6,140 bases of DNA from Nitrososphaerota archaeon (GCA_027886795.1 JAPCJU010000077.1:1-6140), one strand, 5' to 3'; shown: positions 1 through 5,967, counted from the first letter of the stretch. Program-made: numbers and translations. The notes: a model not told the origin generated them from the letters alone.

Positions 1-146
1 ATGACGAAGAACAGTTTTACGGGGAACTGATCAAAAAGAAGGAACTTCTCGCCTTCATTGTGAAAGACAGGTTTTTTGAAATCGGGACGGCTCCAGCGTT
101 GAACGAGTTTGAGAGCTTCATATCTAATGAAAAAATGGTGAAATAA
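1..146 (+). CDS. C-terminus of a sugar-phosphate nucleotidylyltransferase (5'-truncated by window edge)
   Basis: Reading from base 3, 47 codons run open from the window edge to TAA at 144-146. The visible segment KDRFFEIGTAPALNEF has the form of the closing motif of sugar nucleotidylyltransferases (NTP_transferase family, for example HddC-, RfbA- or ManC-like proteins), usually written F-x-(D/E)-IGTPE-x-L followed by a short amphipathic helix. That helix is present here as NEFESFI. Such enzymes activate a sugar 1-phosphate with an NTP to give an NDP-sugar in the cytoplasm, which fits the two NAD-dependent sugar epimerases downstream. The usual IGTPE is IGTAP here, so the match is to the pattern and not exact. 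The catalytic domain lies outside the window, so neither the nucleotide nor the sugar can be named. Confidence 0.7.
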   Translation, partial: DEEQFYGELIKKKELLAFIVKDRFFEIGTAPALNEFESFISNEKMVK

Positions 147-152
147 AGTCGT

Positions 153-245
153 TTGAAGAAATCATTTGTCTCAGTAGACATGGAAGGTCTGCCACACATC
201 ACATCAAACGAGCCACTTGTTTCCAGGAACCATCTCCATACGTAA
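153..245 (+). pseudogene. N-terminal remnant of an M55 D-aminopeptidase (DppA-like)
   Basis: A 30-codon frame opens at TTG 153 and ends at TAA 243-245. Its beginning, MKKSFVSVDMEG, closely matches the start of M55 zinc D-aminopeptidases (Bacillus DppA type). In that family the Asp and Glu of the S-V-D-x-E-G motif are metal ligands; here they are D9 and E11. The following residues (LPHITSNEPLV) also look like an archaeal M55 N-terminus. Family members are roughly 270 residues, and none of the later His/Glu metal-binding motifs is found in any frame before the next gene at 319. A GGTGA sequence (137-141) lies 11 bases upstream of the TTG and could be a Shine-Dalgarno site. I read it as a decayed gene cut off by deletion or recombination. 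The identification rests on a short motif, so it is moderate. Confidence 0.55.
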
Positions 246-281
246 CTTACATGGTTTGCATCACAACTTTTGTTTGATTTC

Positions 282-289
282 TTTATTAT
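282..289 (+). promoter_or_regulatory. TATA box for the epimerase pair
   Basis: TTTATTAT sits in an otherwise mixed-composition stretch and is centred about 33 bases before the ATG at 319. An archaeal transcript starting about 25 bases downstream would have a leader of only some 7 bases. That agrees with the lack of a Shine-Dalgarno sequence before this ATG (TGATCAATG). Confidence 0.45.
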
Positions 290-318
290 GACTCGTCGTG
301 AGTTGTCCTGTCTGATCA

Positions 319-1287
319 ATGAAAAAAGCACTTGTGACTGGTGGTCTTGGATTCATAGGCAGCCACCTAGTCGATCGATTGCTCGCAGATAAATGGGAGG
401 TTGTTGTACTCGACAACCTTCTGACAGGCAAACGGGAAAATCTGAGTCATCATAAGGGCAATCCTAGACTGCAAGTGGTTGAAGGTGATATACGCGAACT
501 AAGAACTGTGAAAAACACATCCCAAGGTTGCGACGCTGTTTTTCACTTGGCCGCTCATGCTTTGATGCGGCTAAGCCTGACGGATCACAAGGCAGATCTC
601 GATTACAACCTGATTGGGACGATCAATGTGCTCGAATCCATGATTGCAAATAATATCCCCGATCTTGTTTTCGCAAGTACAAGCGCTTTGTATGGAAATG
701 CCCAGATAGTTCCGACTCCAGAAGACTACATTGGGATTCAAACTTCATTGTATGGAGCTGCAAAATTAGCTAGTGAAAGTTATTCTGAAGCATACACAGA
801 GTTCGCCCCCATAAAATTCTGGGCATTCAGATTTGGTACGGTTTTGGGAGAAAGATGTCGGAGAGGAGCGATCTGGGACTTTGAAAACAAATTACTAAAG
901 GACACACACGAATTAGAAATACTCGGAGACGGCAAACAATCGAAAGACTATCTCTACGTAAAAGACTGTATTGATGGGATAATTCTTGGATACGAGAAAA
1001 GCTCCAACCATGTAAATATTTTCAATCTGGGTTTGGAGGAGCAAACTACTGTTGATGAACTTGCTGACATGGTAATTCAAGAGATGGGGCTTTCCAATGT
1101 CGGAAAGAAACATACCGGCGGTAACAGAGGGTGGATAGGTGATAACCCGGTCGTATTTCTGGAAATCAAAAAGATGAAAAATCTCGGCTGGAAACCAAAA
1201 GTTTCGCCTTCCGACACAATTCGACTGACAGCTCGATGGACACTGGAGGAGCTCGGCGGGAAGGAGAAACTCGCGACTAAGGTTTGA
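319..1287 (+). CDS. NAD-dependent nucleotide-sugar epimerase/dehydratase (extended SDR)
   Basis: A 322-residue extended short-chain dehydrogenase/reductase of the GalE/GDP-mannose-type superfamily. The Rossmann motif TGGLGFIGS spans residues 7-15, D32 at the end of beta-2 indicates NAD(H) preference, D57 sits in the GDIR turn, and HLAAH is at 76-80. The catalytic set is T121/S122 in FASTSALYG plus Y145 and K149 in YGAAK. Further C-terminal hallmarks are ILGDGKQSKDYLYVKDC (about 201-217) and GGNRGWIGD (about 267-275), a combination I associate with archaeal COG0451 epimerases acting on nucleotide sugars. The expected chemistry is oxidation at C4 of an NDP-sugar followed by epimerisation or elimination, in the cytoplasm. 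The gene starts at ATG with a nearby TATA box and probably forms a two-gene transcript with the next gene, ending in tandem TGA-TAG. The substrate cannot be told from sequence alone. Confidence 0.88.
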   Translation: MKKALVTGGLGFIGSHLVDRLLADKWEVVVLDNLLTGKRENLSHHKGNPRLQVVEGDIRELRTVKNTSQGCDAVFHLAAHALMRLSLTDHKADLDYNLIGTINVLESMIANNIPDLVFASTSALYGNAQIVPTPEDYIGIQTSLYGAAKLASESYSEAYTEFAPIKFWAFRFGTVLGERCRRGAIWDFENKLLKDTHELEILGDGKQSKDYLYVKDCIDGIILGYEKSSNHVNIFNLGLEEQTTVDELADMVIQEMGLSNVGKKHTGGNRGWIGDNPVVFLEIKKMKNLGWKPKVSPSDTIRLTARWTLEELGGKEKLATKV

Positions 1288-1293
1288 TAGAAA

Positions 1294-2286
1294 ATGTCGA
1301 GGGTCGCAATTACAGGCGGCGCCGGTTTTCTCGGGAGCCACATTGTAAGACAACAAAAGAAAAAAGGCAACGAAGTTATCATTGTCGACAATTTCTCTTC
1401 CGGGACAGTTGAAAATCTGGAAGATTTAGGCGTAAAGCAAGATTGCATAGTCGGCGATCTTCGCGATTCCAACTTTGCAAAAAAGGCTCTGTCTAAAGTT
1501 GACACGGTCTACCACTTTGCTGCCGAGGTGGGCAGCGTCGAATACCTCCACGGCACTCCACACCGCGAGCTCGACGCATTACAGGCCAATCTGGTGATAG
1601 ATGCAAACGTCTTCAAAGCGTGCAGGGAAATCCAGGCTAACTGCATAATCTACGCATCCAGCGTGTCGGTATATCCGTTTGGAAAGCAACTTGGTGCTCA
1701 TGCGATCTTCAGAGAAGAGGATGCGACCGACCACGTGGATCCTGAAGGTGGATACGGATGGTCGAAATTCCTCGGAGAGGTTCAATTGAGCATGATATCC
1801 GGCATCTCAGTGGGCGTAGCGAGGATCTTCCACGCCTACGGGGAGAATATCTACATGAAACCGGATCGAAGCCAGGTAATAGCGTCTCTGATAAGCAAGT
1901 CGATTCATTATCCAAAAGACGATTTTGTAGTTTGGGGTGACGGATCGCAGTGTAGGTGTTTTGTTTTCATTGACGACGTAATCGATGCTTTGGAAAAACT
2001 AGAGAGCTATGTAAGGCAAAAAGGGAAATTGACCGTGAATTTAGGCTCCCAGGAAGAAATTTCCGTAGGAGAATTAGCACAGCAGATAGTCAGGATATCA
2101 GGAAAAAAAATTGACTTGAGATTTGATGCTTCGAGACCAAGTGGAGCTATGAGCAGGATACCTGATTTGGAGAGGATAAAGAACACCCTTGGCTGGATGC
2201 CAAAAACAAAGTTTCAAGATGGGCTGACGCGAACCTACAATTGGGCGCAAAGAAGATTGATCGCCGATTCTACAAAGCTTCGTTAG
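1294..2286 (+). CDS. GDP-mannose 3,5-epimerase-like NAD-dependent SDR
   Basis: A 330-residue extended SDR starting 6 bases after the preceding epimerase, with a possible weak ribosome site AAGGT around 1279-1283. It has GGAGFLGS (8-15), D32, GDLRD (54-58), YHFAAEVG (73-80), ASSVSVYP (121-128) and YGWSK with Y154 and K158. The run from FAAEVG through YPFGKQL, WGDGSQCRCFVFIDD and a final GLTRTYNWAQ matches the layout of plant-type GDP-mannose 3,5-epimerase better than GalE. In those enzymes a cysteine in SSACIYPE acts as acid/base; here the position is S125, so double epimerisation by the known mechanism is doubtful. It probably acts on the product of the neighbouring nucleotidyltransferase and epimerase, in surface or glycoconjugate sugar synthesis. 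The family call is secure; the exact reaction is open. Confidence 0.85.
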   Translation: MSRVAITGGAGFLGSHIVRQQKKKGNEVIIVDNFSSGTVENLEDLGVKQDCIVGDLRDSNFAKKALSKVDTVYHFAAEVGSVEYLHGTPHRELDALQANLVIDANVFKACREIQANCIIYASSVSVYPFGKQLGAHAIFREEDATDHVDPEGGYGWSKFLGEVQLSMISGISVGVARIFHAYGENIYMKPDRSQVIASLISKSIHYPKDDFVVWGDGSQCRCFVFIDDVIDALEKLESYVRQKGKLTVNLGSQEEISVGELAQQIVRISGKKIDLRFDASRPSGAMSRIPDLERIKNTLGWMPKTKFQDGLTRTYNWAQRRLIADSTKLR

Positions 2287-2305
2287 AAAGTTTGAGCCTG
2301 CTCAC

Positions 2306-2452
2306 ATGTTAAACAACATTCTAGAAAGCTAGTTGCGGAGTTTTTCCAGTTGCAAGAAGATCATATTCTGAGGGAAGATCTTGAAACGTTAACCATATAG
2401 AGAGTCGCTGGCCTACGACGGGGTCGGAAACGAAAAGCCGCCGGATAGTTGA
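2306..2452 (+). other. Possible broken small ORF between epimerase 2 and the actin gene
   Basis: The 173 bases between the epimerase stop and the actin start contain no intact gene of useful size. Three consecutive pieces look protein-like when joined. ATG 2306 gives MLNNILE; a second frame (2326-2397) gives KLVAEFFQLQEDHILRED and a few more residues before TAG 2398; the first frame resumes at 2396 with YRESLAYDGVGNEKPPDS and ends at TGA 2450-2452, 8 bases before the actin start. Joining them needs one base added in GAAAG (2324-2328) and one removed near 2395. The joined product would be about 50 residues, acidic and largely helical. Free choice among frames can create such readings by chance, so the call is weak. 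ATATAG around 2395-2400 could alternatively be part of an actin promoter. Confidence 0.22.
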
Positions 2453-2459
2453 TTAGAAA

Positions 2460-3806
2460 TTGCCCCTACCAAAAGAATTTAGTGTTTTCGGAGAAGATTA
2501 CGGAACTTCTGAGTACAAGTTCGGTGTCGCTACGCTGGGAAATACTCCAGATGCAACGGACAATCGAGGATACTTTCCAGATTCTAGAAGCGCTCTCTTG
2601 ACGGTCTCTTCGACCAACGGAAAATCGTCCAGCGGCGTGACCAAAAATGGGAATCTGCTGGTCGTGGGACCGAATGTCACCCAGTTCGTCGAGGCACGCC
2701 GCGACCTTGCTGAAAGAATGATCTACCCGATGCGAAATGGGGTTATTGAAAACGACGACGAGCGTGCGTGGACCGTCGTCAAGGAGATAACCCGATACGG
2801 TCTTCTGAGACATGCCCCGGAACGGACAAAAAGTCGCGACTTTGAGGGATTCAAGTGCGTTGCGGCCCTTTCTGCTTCTGCACCCCACTACATGTATGAT
2901 AGAATGATGCAAATTCATACGGAGATAAACAAAGAGGAGGGCAGAAGCCTGATCAAGGCTGTATCTATCATCCCGCAGCCTCTTGCCGTTGCAATTTCAC
3001 AGAAGAGGCTCGCTTGTACCGTGTTGGAAGGTGGACATGGCAACACCCAGGTTGCGCCGATCAGCAGTGGTGTAATTTTCAGCGCACTCATTGCCCTGAA
3101 TAGAGGAGGAAGTGAATGCGACATGATTACGGCAGAGATTCTGAAGGATGCGGGTTACTCAGATTTGGCGCGAGAGCCAAAGCTCGTCAAGGTGTTCAAG
3201 GAATCCGTGGGTGTTGTTCCGAGAAATCTTGCAAAAATTCTCGAGCTGAAACAATCGAAGGCTTTTGAAACAGTCTTCAAGATTCCGAATACAAAAATTT
3301 CAATCGATCTGGGCAAAGTCTCTTGGCAGAGGTTCCTGATCGGTGAATATTTCTTCAACCCAGGTCACGAGGTTTTCTCCTCATACTACAGGAGAGGTTT
3401 TCCTAAACCATCTGACTCGTATAGCGAAGGAAAGCCGGTCCTGGGTACGGATGATCTCGCCGATGTGATTATTCAATCAGTCCAAAAATGCAGCTTTGAA
3501 ATCCAGCCGGCACTGTATCAAAACGTGATCTTGTCGGGCGGCAATTTCGCGTGGGGAGTGCCGCAATCCTTGTCGAGCTACGCGGTTGATTCGCCGACGA
3601 AGATAAAGGAAATGCTGAGGGAGAAGGGGATCACGAGCACCTCTGTAGAGCTAACGAGAAATCCGGTATACAATGTGTGGCAGGGCTGCATAGCTTACGG
3701 GCTTTACATTCCCGATAATTATCAGTGGGATTGGGAGTCGAGAGAAGGTTGGCTTCAAATCGGATCCCAGAGTGACGGCGCCGAAGAAGTAAACGCGGAT
3801 CTTTAG
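2460..3806 (+). CDS. Actin-family ATPase (crenactin/actin-like cytoskeletal protein)
   Basis: A 448-residue homologue of actin, predicted to bind ATP and polymerise in the cytoplasm. The actin-fold motifs appear in order: phosphate-1 GEDYGTSEYKFG (D13, K20); YPMRNGVIENDD (89-100), equivalent to actin's YPIEHGIVTNWDD; SASAP...MMQI with Q151 at the place of actin Q137; phosphate-2 VLEGGHGNTQ (188-197); LNRGGSECDMITAEILKDAGY region (213-233); adenosine motif NVILSGGNFAWG (355-366); and the near-C-terminal YNVWQGCIAYG (404-414). This motif set and the length fit eukaryotic actin and crenactin better than MreB or ParM. The phosphate-2 loop is unusual: actin D154 is E190, D157 is H193 and H161 is Q197. 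TTG 2460 is the only start codon between the in-frame stop at 2454-2456 and D13, so the start is well constrained although no clear Shine-Dalgarno site is visible. A membrane protein gene follows. Confidence 0.9.
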   Translation: MPLPKEFSVFGEDYGTSEYKFGVATLGNTPDATDNRGYFPDSRSALLTVSSTNGKSSSGVTKNGNLLVVGPNVTQFVEARRDLAERMIYPMRNGVIENDDERAWTVVKEITRYGLLRHAPERTKSRDFEGFKCVAALSASAPHYMYDRMMQIHTEINKEEGRSLIKAVSIIPQPLAVAISQKRLACTVLEGGHGNTQVAPISSGVIFSALIALNRGGSECDMITAEILKDAGYSDLAREPKLVKVFKESVGVVPRNLAKILELKQSKAFETVFKIPNTKISIDLGKVSWQRFLIGEYFFNPGHEVFSSYYRRGFPKPSDSYSEGKPVLGTDDLADVIIQSVQKCSFEIQPALYQNVILSGGNFAWGVPQSLSSYAVDSPTKIKEMLREKGITSTSVELTRNPVYNVWQGCIAYGLYIPDNYQWDWESREGWLQIGSQSDGAEEVNADL

Positions 3807-3808
3807 AT

Positions 3809-3926
3809 TTGGTAATACGGGACCGTATCCCTCAGATCAACGATAATTTCGGGAGTACGAAAGTAGCACGTCCAAAGAAGATGCAAGAACTCGATCCATA
3901 TCTCCAAGGGACGGAGTTTCTTCCCC
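3809..3926 (+). other. Probable missing N-terminal segment of the membrane protein (other reading frame)
   Basis: A frame opens at TTG 3809, 2 bases after the actin stop, and encodes a polar, proline- and charge-containing stretch starting MVIRDRIPQINDNFGST and including KKMQELDPYLQGTEFLP. It stays open to TAA 3977 but becomes hydrophobic and unconvincing after about 3926. One extra base at the C4 run 3923-3926 would carry it into the frame of the membrane protein (PDDTHRPQAAPGIIARNLNK...), which is itself open from 3847 but has no ATG, GTG or TTG before 3997. The pieces therefore complement each other: one supplies a start, the other the body. Confidence 0.45.
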
Positions 3927-3996
3927 TGATGATACGCATCGTCCTCAGGCTGCACCCGGGATCATCGCTAGGAATCTAAACAAGCTCATCTTCTCA

Positions 3997-4863
3997 TTGA
4001 TTATTATTTTTCTTTCCGCTCTAGTGGCCTTCTTGTACGTCGTCGCATCTTCCTGGGTTGCAGGGGGAAATGCGAATTCGACTGACGCAACCCTAGCATA
4101 TCTAAGTGGCGGTCTGTCTGCAGCGAGTTTTTTTTCCTTCCGGATGCTGGATTATCGAGTGAGGTATGAACACATCAGCATCGTACAGAGACTTTCCATC
4201 AGCTTCTTCGATCTTGTAACGTATTTCTCTATCATTGCACTCGTCGTTTGGGGAATCATATTTCCTGTGCTGAGGCAGATACCGCAAAATTTTCAGCTAT
4301 TCCTATTCAATCAAAATACTCTTGCACTAAACCTTGACGTCGGTCTGATATTGTGTTCAACCATCATAATTGCTAGGGTCGCACTTCAGCCCCTGATTGC
4401 CAAATCAAGTAACATCATGACAATTGCACGTCCACAGAAGGTTTTAGCAAAGGAGGTACCTACGATATCCGATTCCAAAAGTGTGGAGATTCGGACATTT
4501 GAAATGTTAGCCTCGATAGAAAGGGAAATTGCAAAGCTTCGTGATCAGATAAGTTTGCTCAGCAAAAACACCGGGAATGTAATTCCGCCGGTAACGAGGA
4601 CGGCGGACCTGAGGATCGAGAGTCGTTCAAATTCCTCTGGAATTTCGAGAGTGCCGGAAATTGAAAACAAAGGAAGACCGACGCATATAGCGCCCGTGAA
4701 AGTCAACGTAGTCAACCTCATTTCAAATTCGGATAAGGTACCCCCGGATGGATCTGACGTCACAAAATCTGATTTTCAGTTACCTGATTCTGCCAAGGAT
4801 AATCCTTGGTCGTTTGTTTTGTCTCAACGCCAACAGCGACAAAAAACCCCGGAAGACGCTTAA
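3997..4863 (+). CDS. Multi-pass membrane protein with cytoplasmic coiled coil and disordered tail (likely frame-disrupted at both ends)
   Basis: As read from TTG 3997 the product has 288 residues. I do not recognise a named family. Hydrophobic segments lie at about 2-23, 31-51 (weaker), 67-92 and 108-134. A charged heptad-patterned stretch follows at about 162-190 (VEIRTFEMLASIEREIAKL onward), which should form a coiled coil. The remainder is a polar, Ser/Pro/Asn-rich tail with an aromatic patch, DNPWSFVLSQR (268-278). Charge distribution suggests that the coiled coil and tail face the cytoplasm. It lies directly after the actin gene on the same strand, so a role as membrane anchor or regulator of the filament is a reasonable inference, not shown. 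TTG 3997 falls at the edge of the first helix and leaves it without the basic flank RNLNK encoded just upstream. The likely full gene spans 3809-4939, about 376 residues, if two single-base indels are corrected. Confidence 0.65.
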   Translation: MIIIFLSALVAFLYVVASSWVAGGNANSTDATLAYLSGGLSAASFFSFRMLDYRVRYEHISIVQRLSISFFDLVTYFSIIALVVWGIIFPVLRQIPQNFQLFLFNQNTLALNLDVGLILCSTIIIARVALQPLIAKSSNIMTIARPQKVLAKEVPTISDSKSVEIRTFEMLASIEREIAKLRDQISLLSKNTGNVIPPVTRTADLRIESRSNSSGISRVPEIENKGRPTHIAPVKVNVVNLISNSDKVPPDGSDVTKSDFQLPDSAKDNPWSFVLSQRQQRQKTPEDA

Positions 4864-4939
4864 CCAGACTGAGTTCGATGAATTAGCTTCGCTCAAGTCC
4901 TACGCAGTTTTTGAGCTCAGAGAAAGAGCCGAAAGTTGA
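4844..4939 (+). other. Probable missing C-terminal segment of the membrane protein (other reading frame)
   Basis: Beyond the stop at 4861-4863 the +1 frame is open to TGA 4937-4939 and encodes KPRKTLNQTEFDELASL and further residues ending FELRERAES, a typical charged amphipathic helix. Removing one A from the A6 run at 4841-4846 fuses it to the upstream frame after SQRQQRQ. The direction needed is +1, so the A-AAA-AAC -1 slippery heptamer, which is also out of phase here, would not produce it. The fused gene would end 18 bases from the stop of the convergent transaldolase. Confidence 0.5.
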
Positions 4940-4957
4940 CGAGAGTTAAAACGGATC

Positions 4958-5647
4958 TCAGTTCATTACTGGGATCTTTGAACTCTGACTTTTCTGAAGG
5001 AACTCCTGCCAAGCTTTGTCAAACTCCTGTATTGTTTCTTCAGTTCTCTTGTTGAATGGCATCTGAGTGAGGATTTTCGTCGGTATCGTCAGGATGTGGG
5101 CGCCCGCCGCGATAGCAGTTGCAACATCTTCCGGCGTCCTGATGCTGCCGACGATCAACTCGGAATTAATGCCACCTTCCTTGACGAGCCCAACGTAGTC
5201 CTTGATGATCTGGACGGGGTTTTCTCCCACATCCCTTGCGCGATTGTAGAAAAGAGAAACATACGTGGCTCCAGCCTTCGCGGCAAGTACCAGCTGATTG
5301 AATGTCATCATGACCGTCATGTTCGTCTTTATCCCATTTTTCGCAAGACGACTGACGATCTTCAAACCGTTACCGTTGCCAAACATCGCGACCTTGATGA
5401 CGACGTTCTTGTGCCAAGAAGCGTACTCCCTCGCTTCTTCCAAGATCTCGCCTACGGTGCTCTTTGTTGTCTCAACGCTAACAGGCCCATCGATTGTTTC
5501 GCAAATGTCTATGACCCTCTTTTTGAAGTCGACCCCTCCTTCTTGCAGGAAGATCTTCTGATTAGTTGTAACTCCATCAACAATTCCCCAAGATGAAATC
5601 TCCTCAATTTCCTTCAAAGAAGCGGTATCCAAGAATATTTTTGTCAA
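4958..5647 (-). CDS. tal: Transaldolase, short archaeal (TalC/FSA-fold) subfamily
   Basis: From TTG 5647 the product has 229 residues starting MTKIFLDTASL, the normal start of short transaldolase/fructose-6-phosphate aldolase proteins. The longer reading frame from ATG 5701 adds 18 hydrophobic codons with no family counterpart. With the TTG start the Schiff-base lysine (NVVIK) is K85, the same number as in E. coli FsaA; D7 and N29 (GVTTNQ) are also in place. Two positions that separate the activities are transaldolase-type: E59 (SVETT; Gln59 in FSA) and F133 (SLFYNR; Tyr131 in FSA). It should transfer dihydroxyacetone units between sugar phosphates in the non-oxidative pentose phosphate pathway. 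After K85 the usual VPVT/IPMT is replaced by VAMFGNGNG, about two residues longer than in FsaA. A GGAG lies about 10 bases before the TTG. The gene is convergent with the actin module. Confidence 0.88.
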   Translation of the reverse strand: MTKIFLDTASLKEIEEISSWGIVDGVTTNQKIFLQEGGVDFKKRVIDICETIDGPVSVETTKSTVGEILEEAREYASWHKNVVIKVAMFGNGNGLKIVSRLAKNGIKTNMTVMMTFNQLVLAAKAGATYVSLFYNRARDVGENPVQIIKDYVGLVKEGGINSELIVGSIRTPEDVATAIAAGAHILTIPTKILTQMPFNKRTEETIQEFDKAWQEFLQKSQSSKIPVMN

Positions 5648-5680
5648 GAAAAATAAGCTCCAAGCGGTTGCAATCGCAAC

Positions 5681-5692
5681 TATAAATATAAA
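5681..5692 (-). promoter_or_regulatory. TATA box for the transaldolase gene
   Basis: On the minus strand TTTATATTTATA lies 34-45 bases before the TTG start at 5647. A start site about 25 bases downstream leaves a leader of roughly 10-14 bases that contains the GGAG ribosome site (5658-5661). This box lies inside the first codons of the longer reading frame from 5701, which argues that those codons are not translated. A second AT-rich element (TATATA, 5711-5716) lies further upstream and could serve either strand. Confidence 0.55.
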
Positions 5693-5765
5693 CTTGTCCA
5701 TTTTTGAAAATATATAGTTAGGCGTACTTATGCTATATCGAAAAATGATCGCAAAGGTCCACTAA

Positions 5766-5777
5766 AGTGCGCGCACT
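5766..5777. repeat. 12-bp perfect palindrome, candidate operator
   Basis: AGTGCGCGCACT is a perfect palindrome with a GC core inside AT-rich surroundings. It lies about 75 to 95 bases upstream of the transaldolase TATA box and about 120 bases from the TTG start. A dimeric regulator site is possible; no regulator gene is seen in the window. Confidence 0.3.
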
Positions 5778-5847
5778 GGATGTTTTTCATTATCGCAGAG
5801 AAAAAGGGAAAGTATCTGAAGTTTACTCCATTTTTGGATAATGAGAC

Positions 5848-5967
5848 TTGACTTTGAAACAGAATTTGAATGTAAAACGTAAACTCGTTCGAGATCGACG
5901 ACTGGTGATTGTTGTAAACATAGATGATATGATTACGGGTACTTCGGTTCATTTAGGCGTTTCATAG
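5848..5967 (+). pseudogene. Short plus-strand reading frame, possible gene remnant
   Basis: From TTG 5848 to TAG 5965-5967 there are 39 codons. The second half, RRLVIVVNIDDMITG followed by TSVHLGVS, resembles a beta strand with an acidic turn at the start of a protein domain. It is faintly reminiscent of the N-terminus of archaeal DUF373 proteins (strand, then D-x-D-D-x-G, then GVSTPV), but the match is only by eye and breaks off at the stop. It may be a remnant comparable to the one at 153-245, or chance. Confidence 0.15.

Noticed and set aside
4841..4849. Programmed -1 frameshift at AAAAAAC in the membrane protein gene
   Set aside because: The heptamer is not in the needed phase, and the continuation lies in the +1 frame, not the -1 frame.
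4940..4957. Bidirectional terminator between the convergent genes
   Set aside because: The gap has no T-run on either strand and no hairpin arms that I can draw.
5096..5596. Long plus-strand frame (166 codons) opposite transaldolase
   Set aside because: It is the antisense shadow of a gene with clear catalytic residues, and its own translation shows no recognisable domain.
5728..5952. 74-codon minus-strand frame upstream of transaldolase
   Set aside because: No family features, AT-driven composition and no start signals; a chance frame in AT-rich DNA is the simpler reading.
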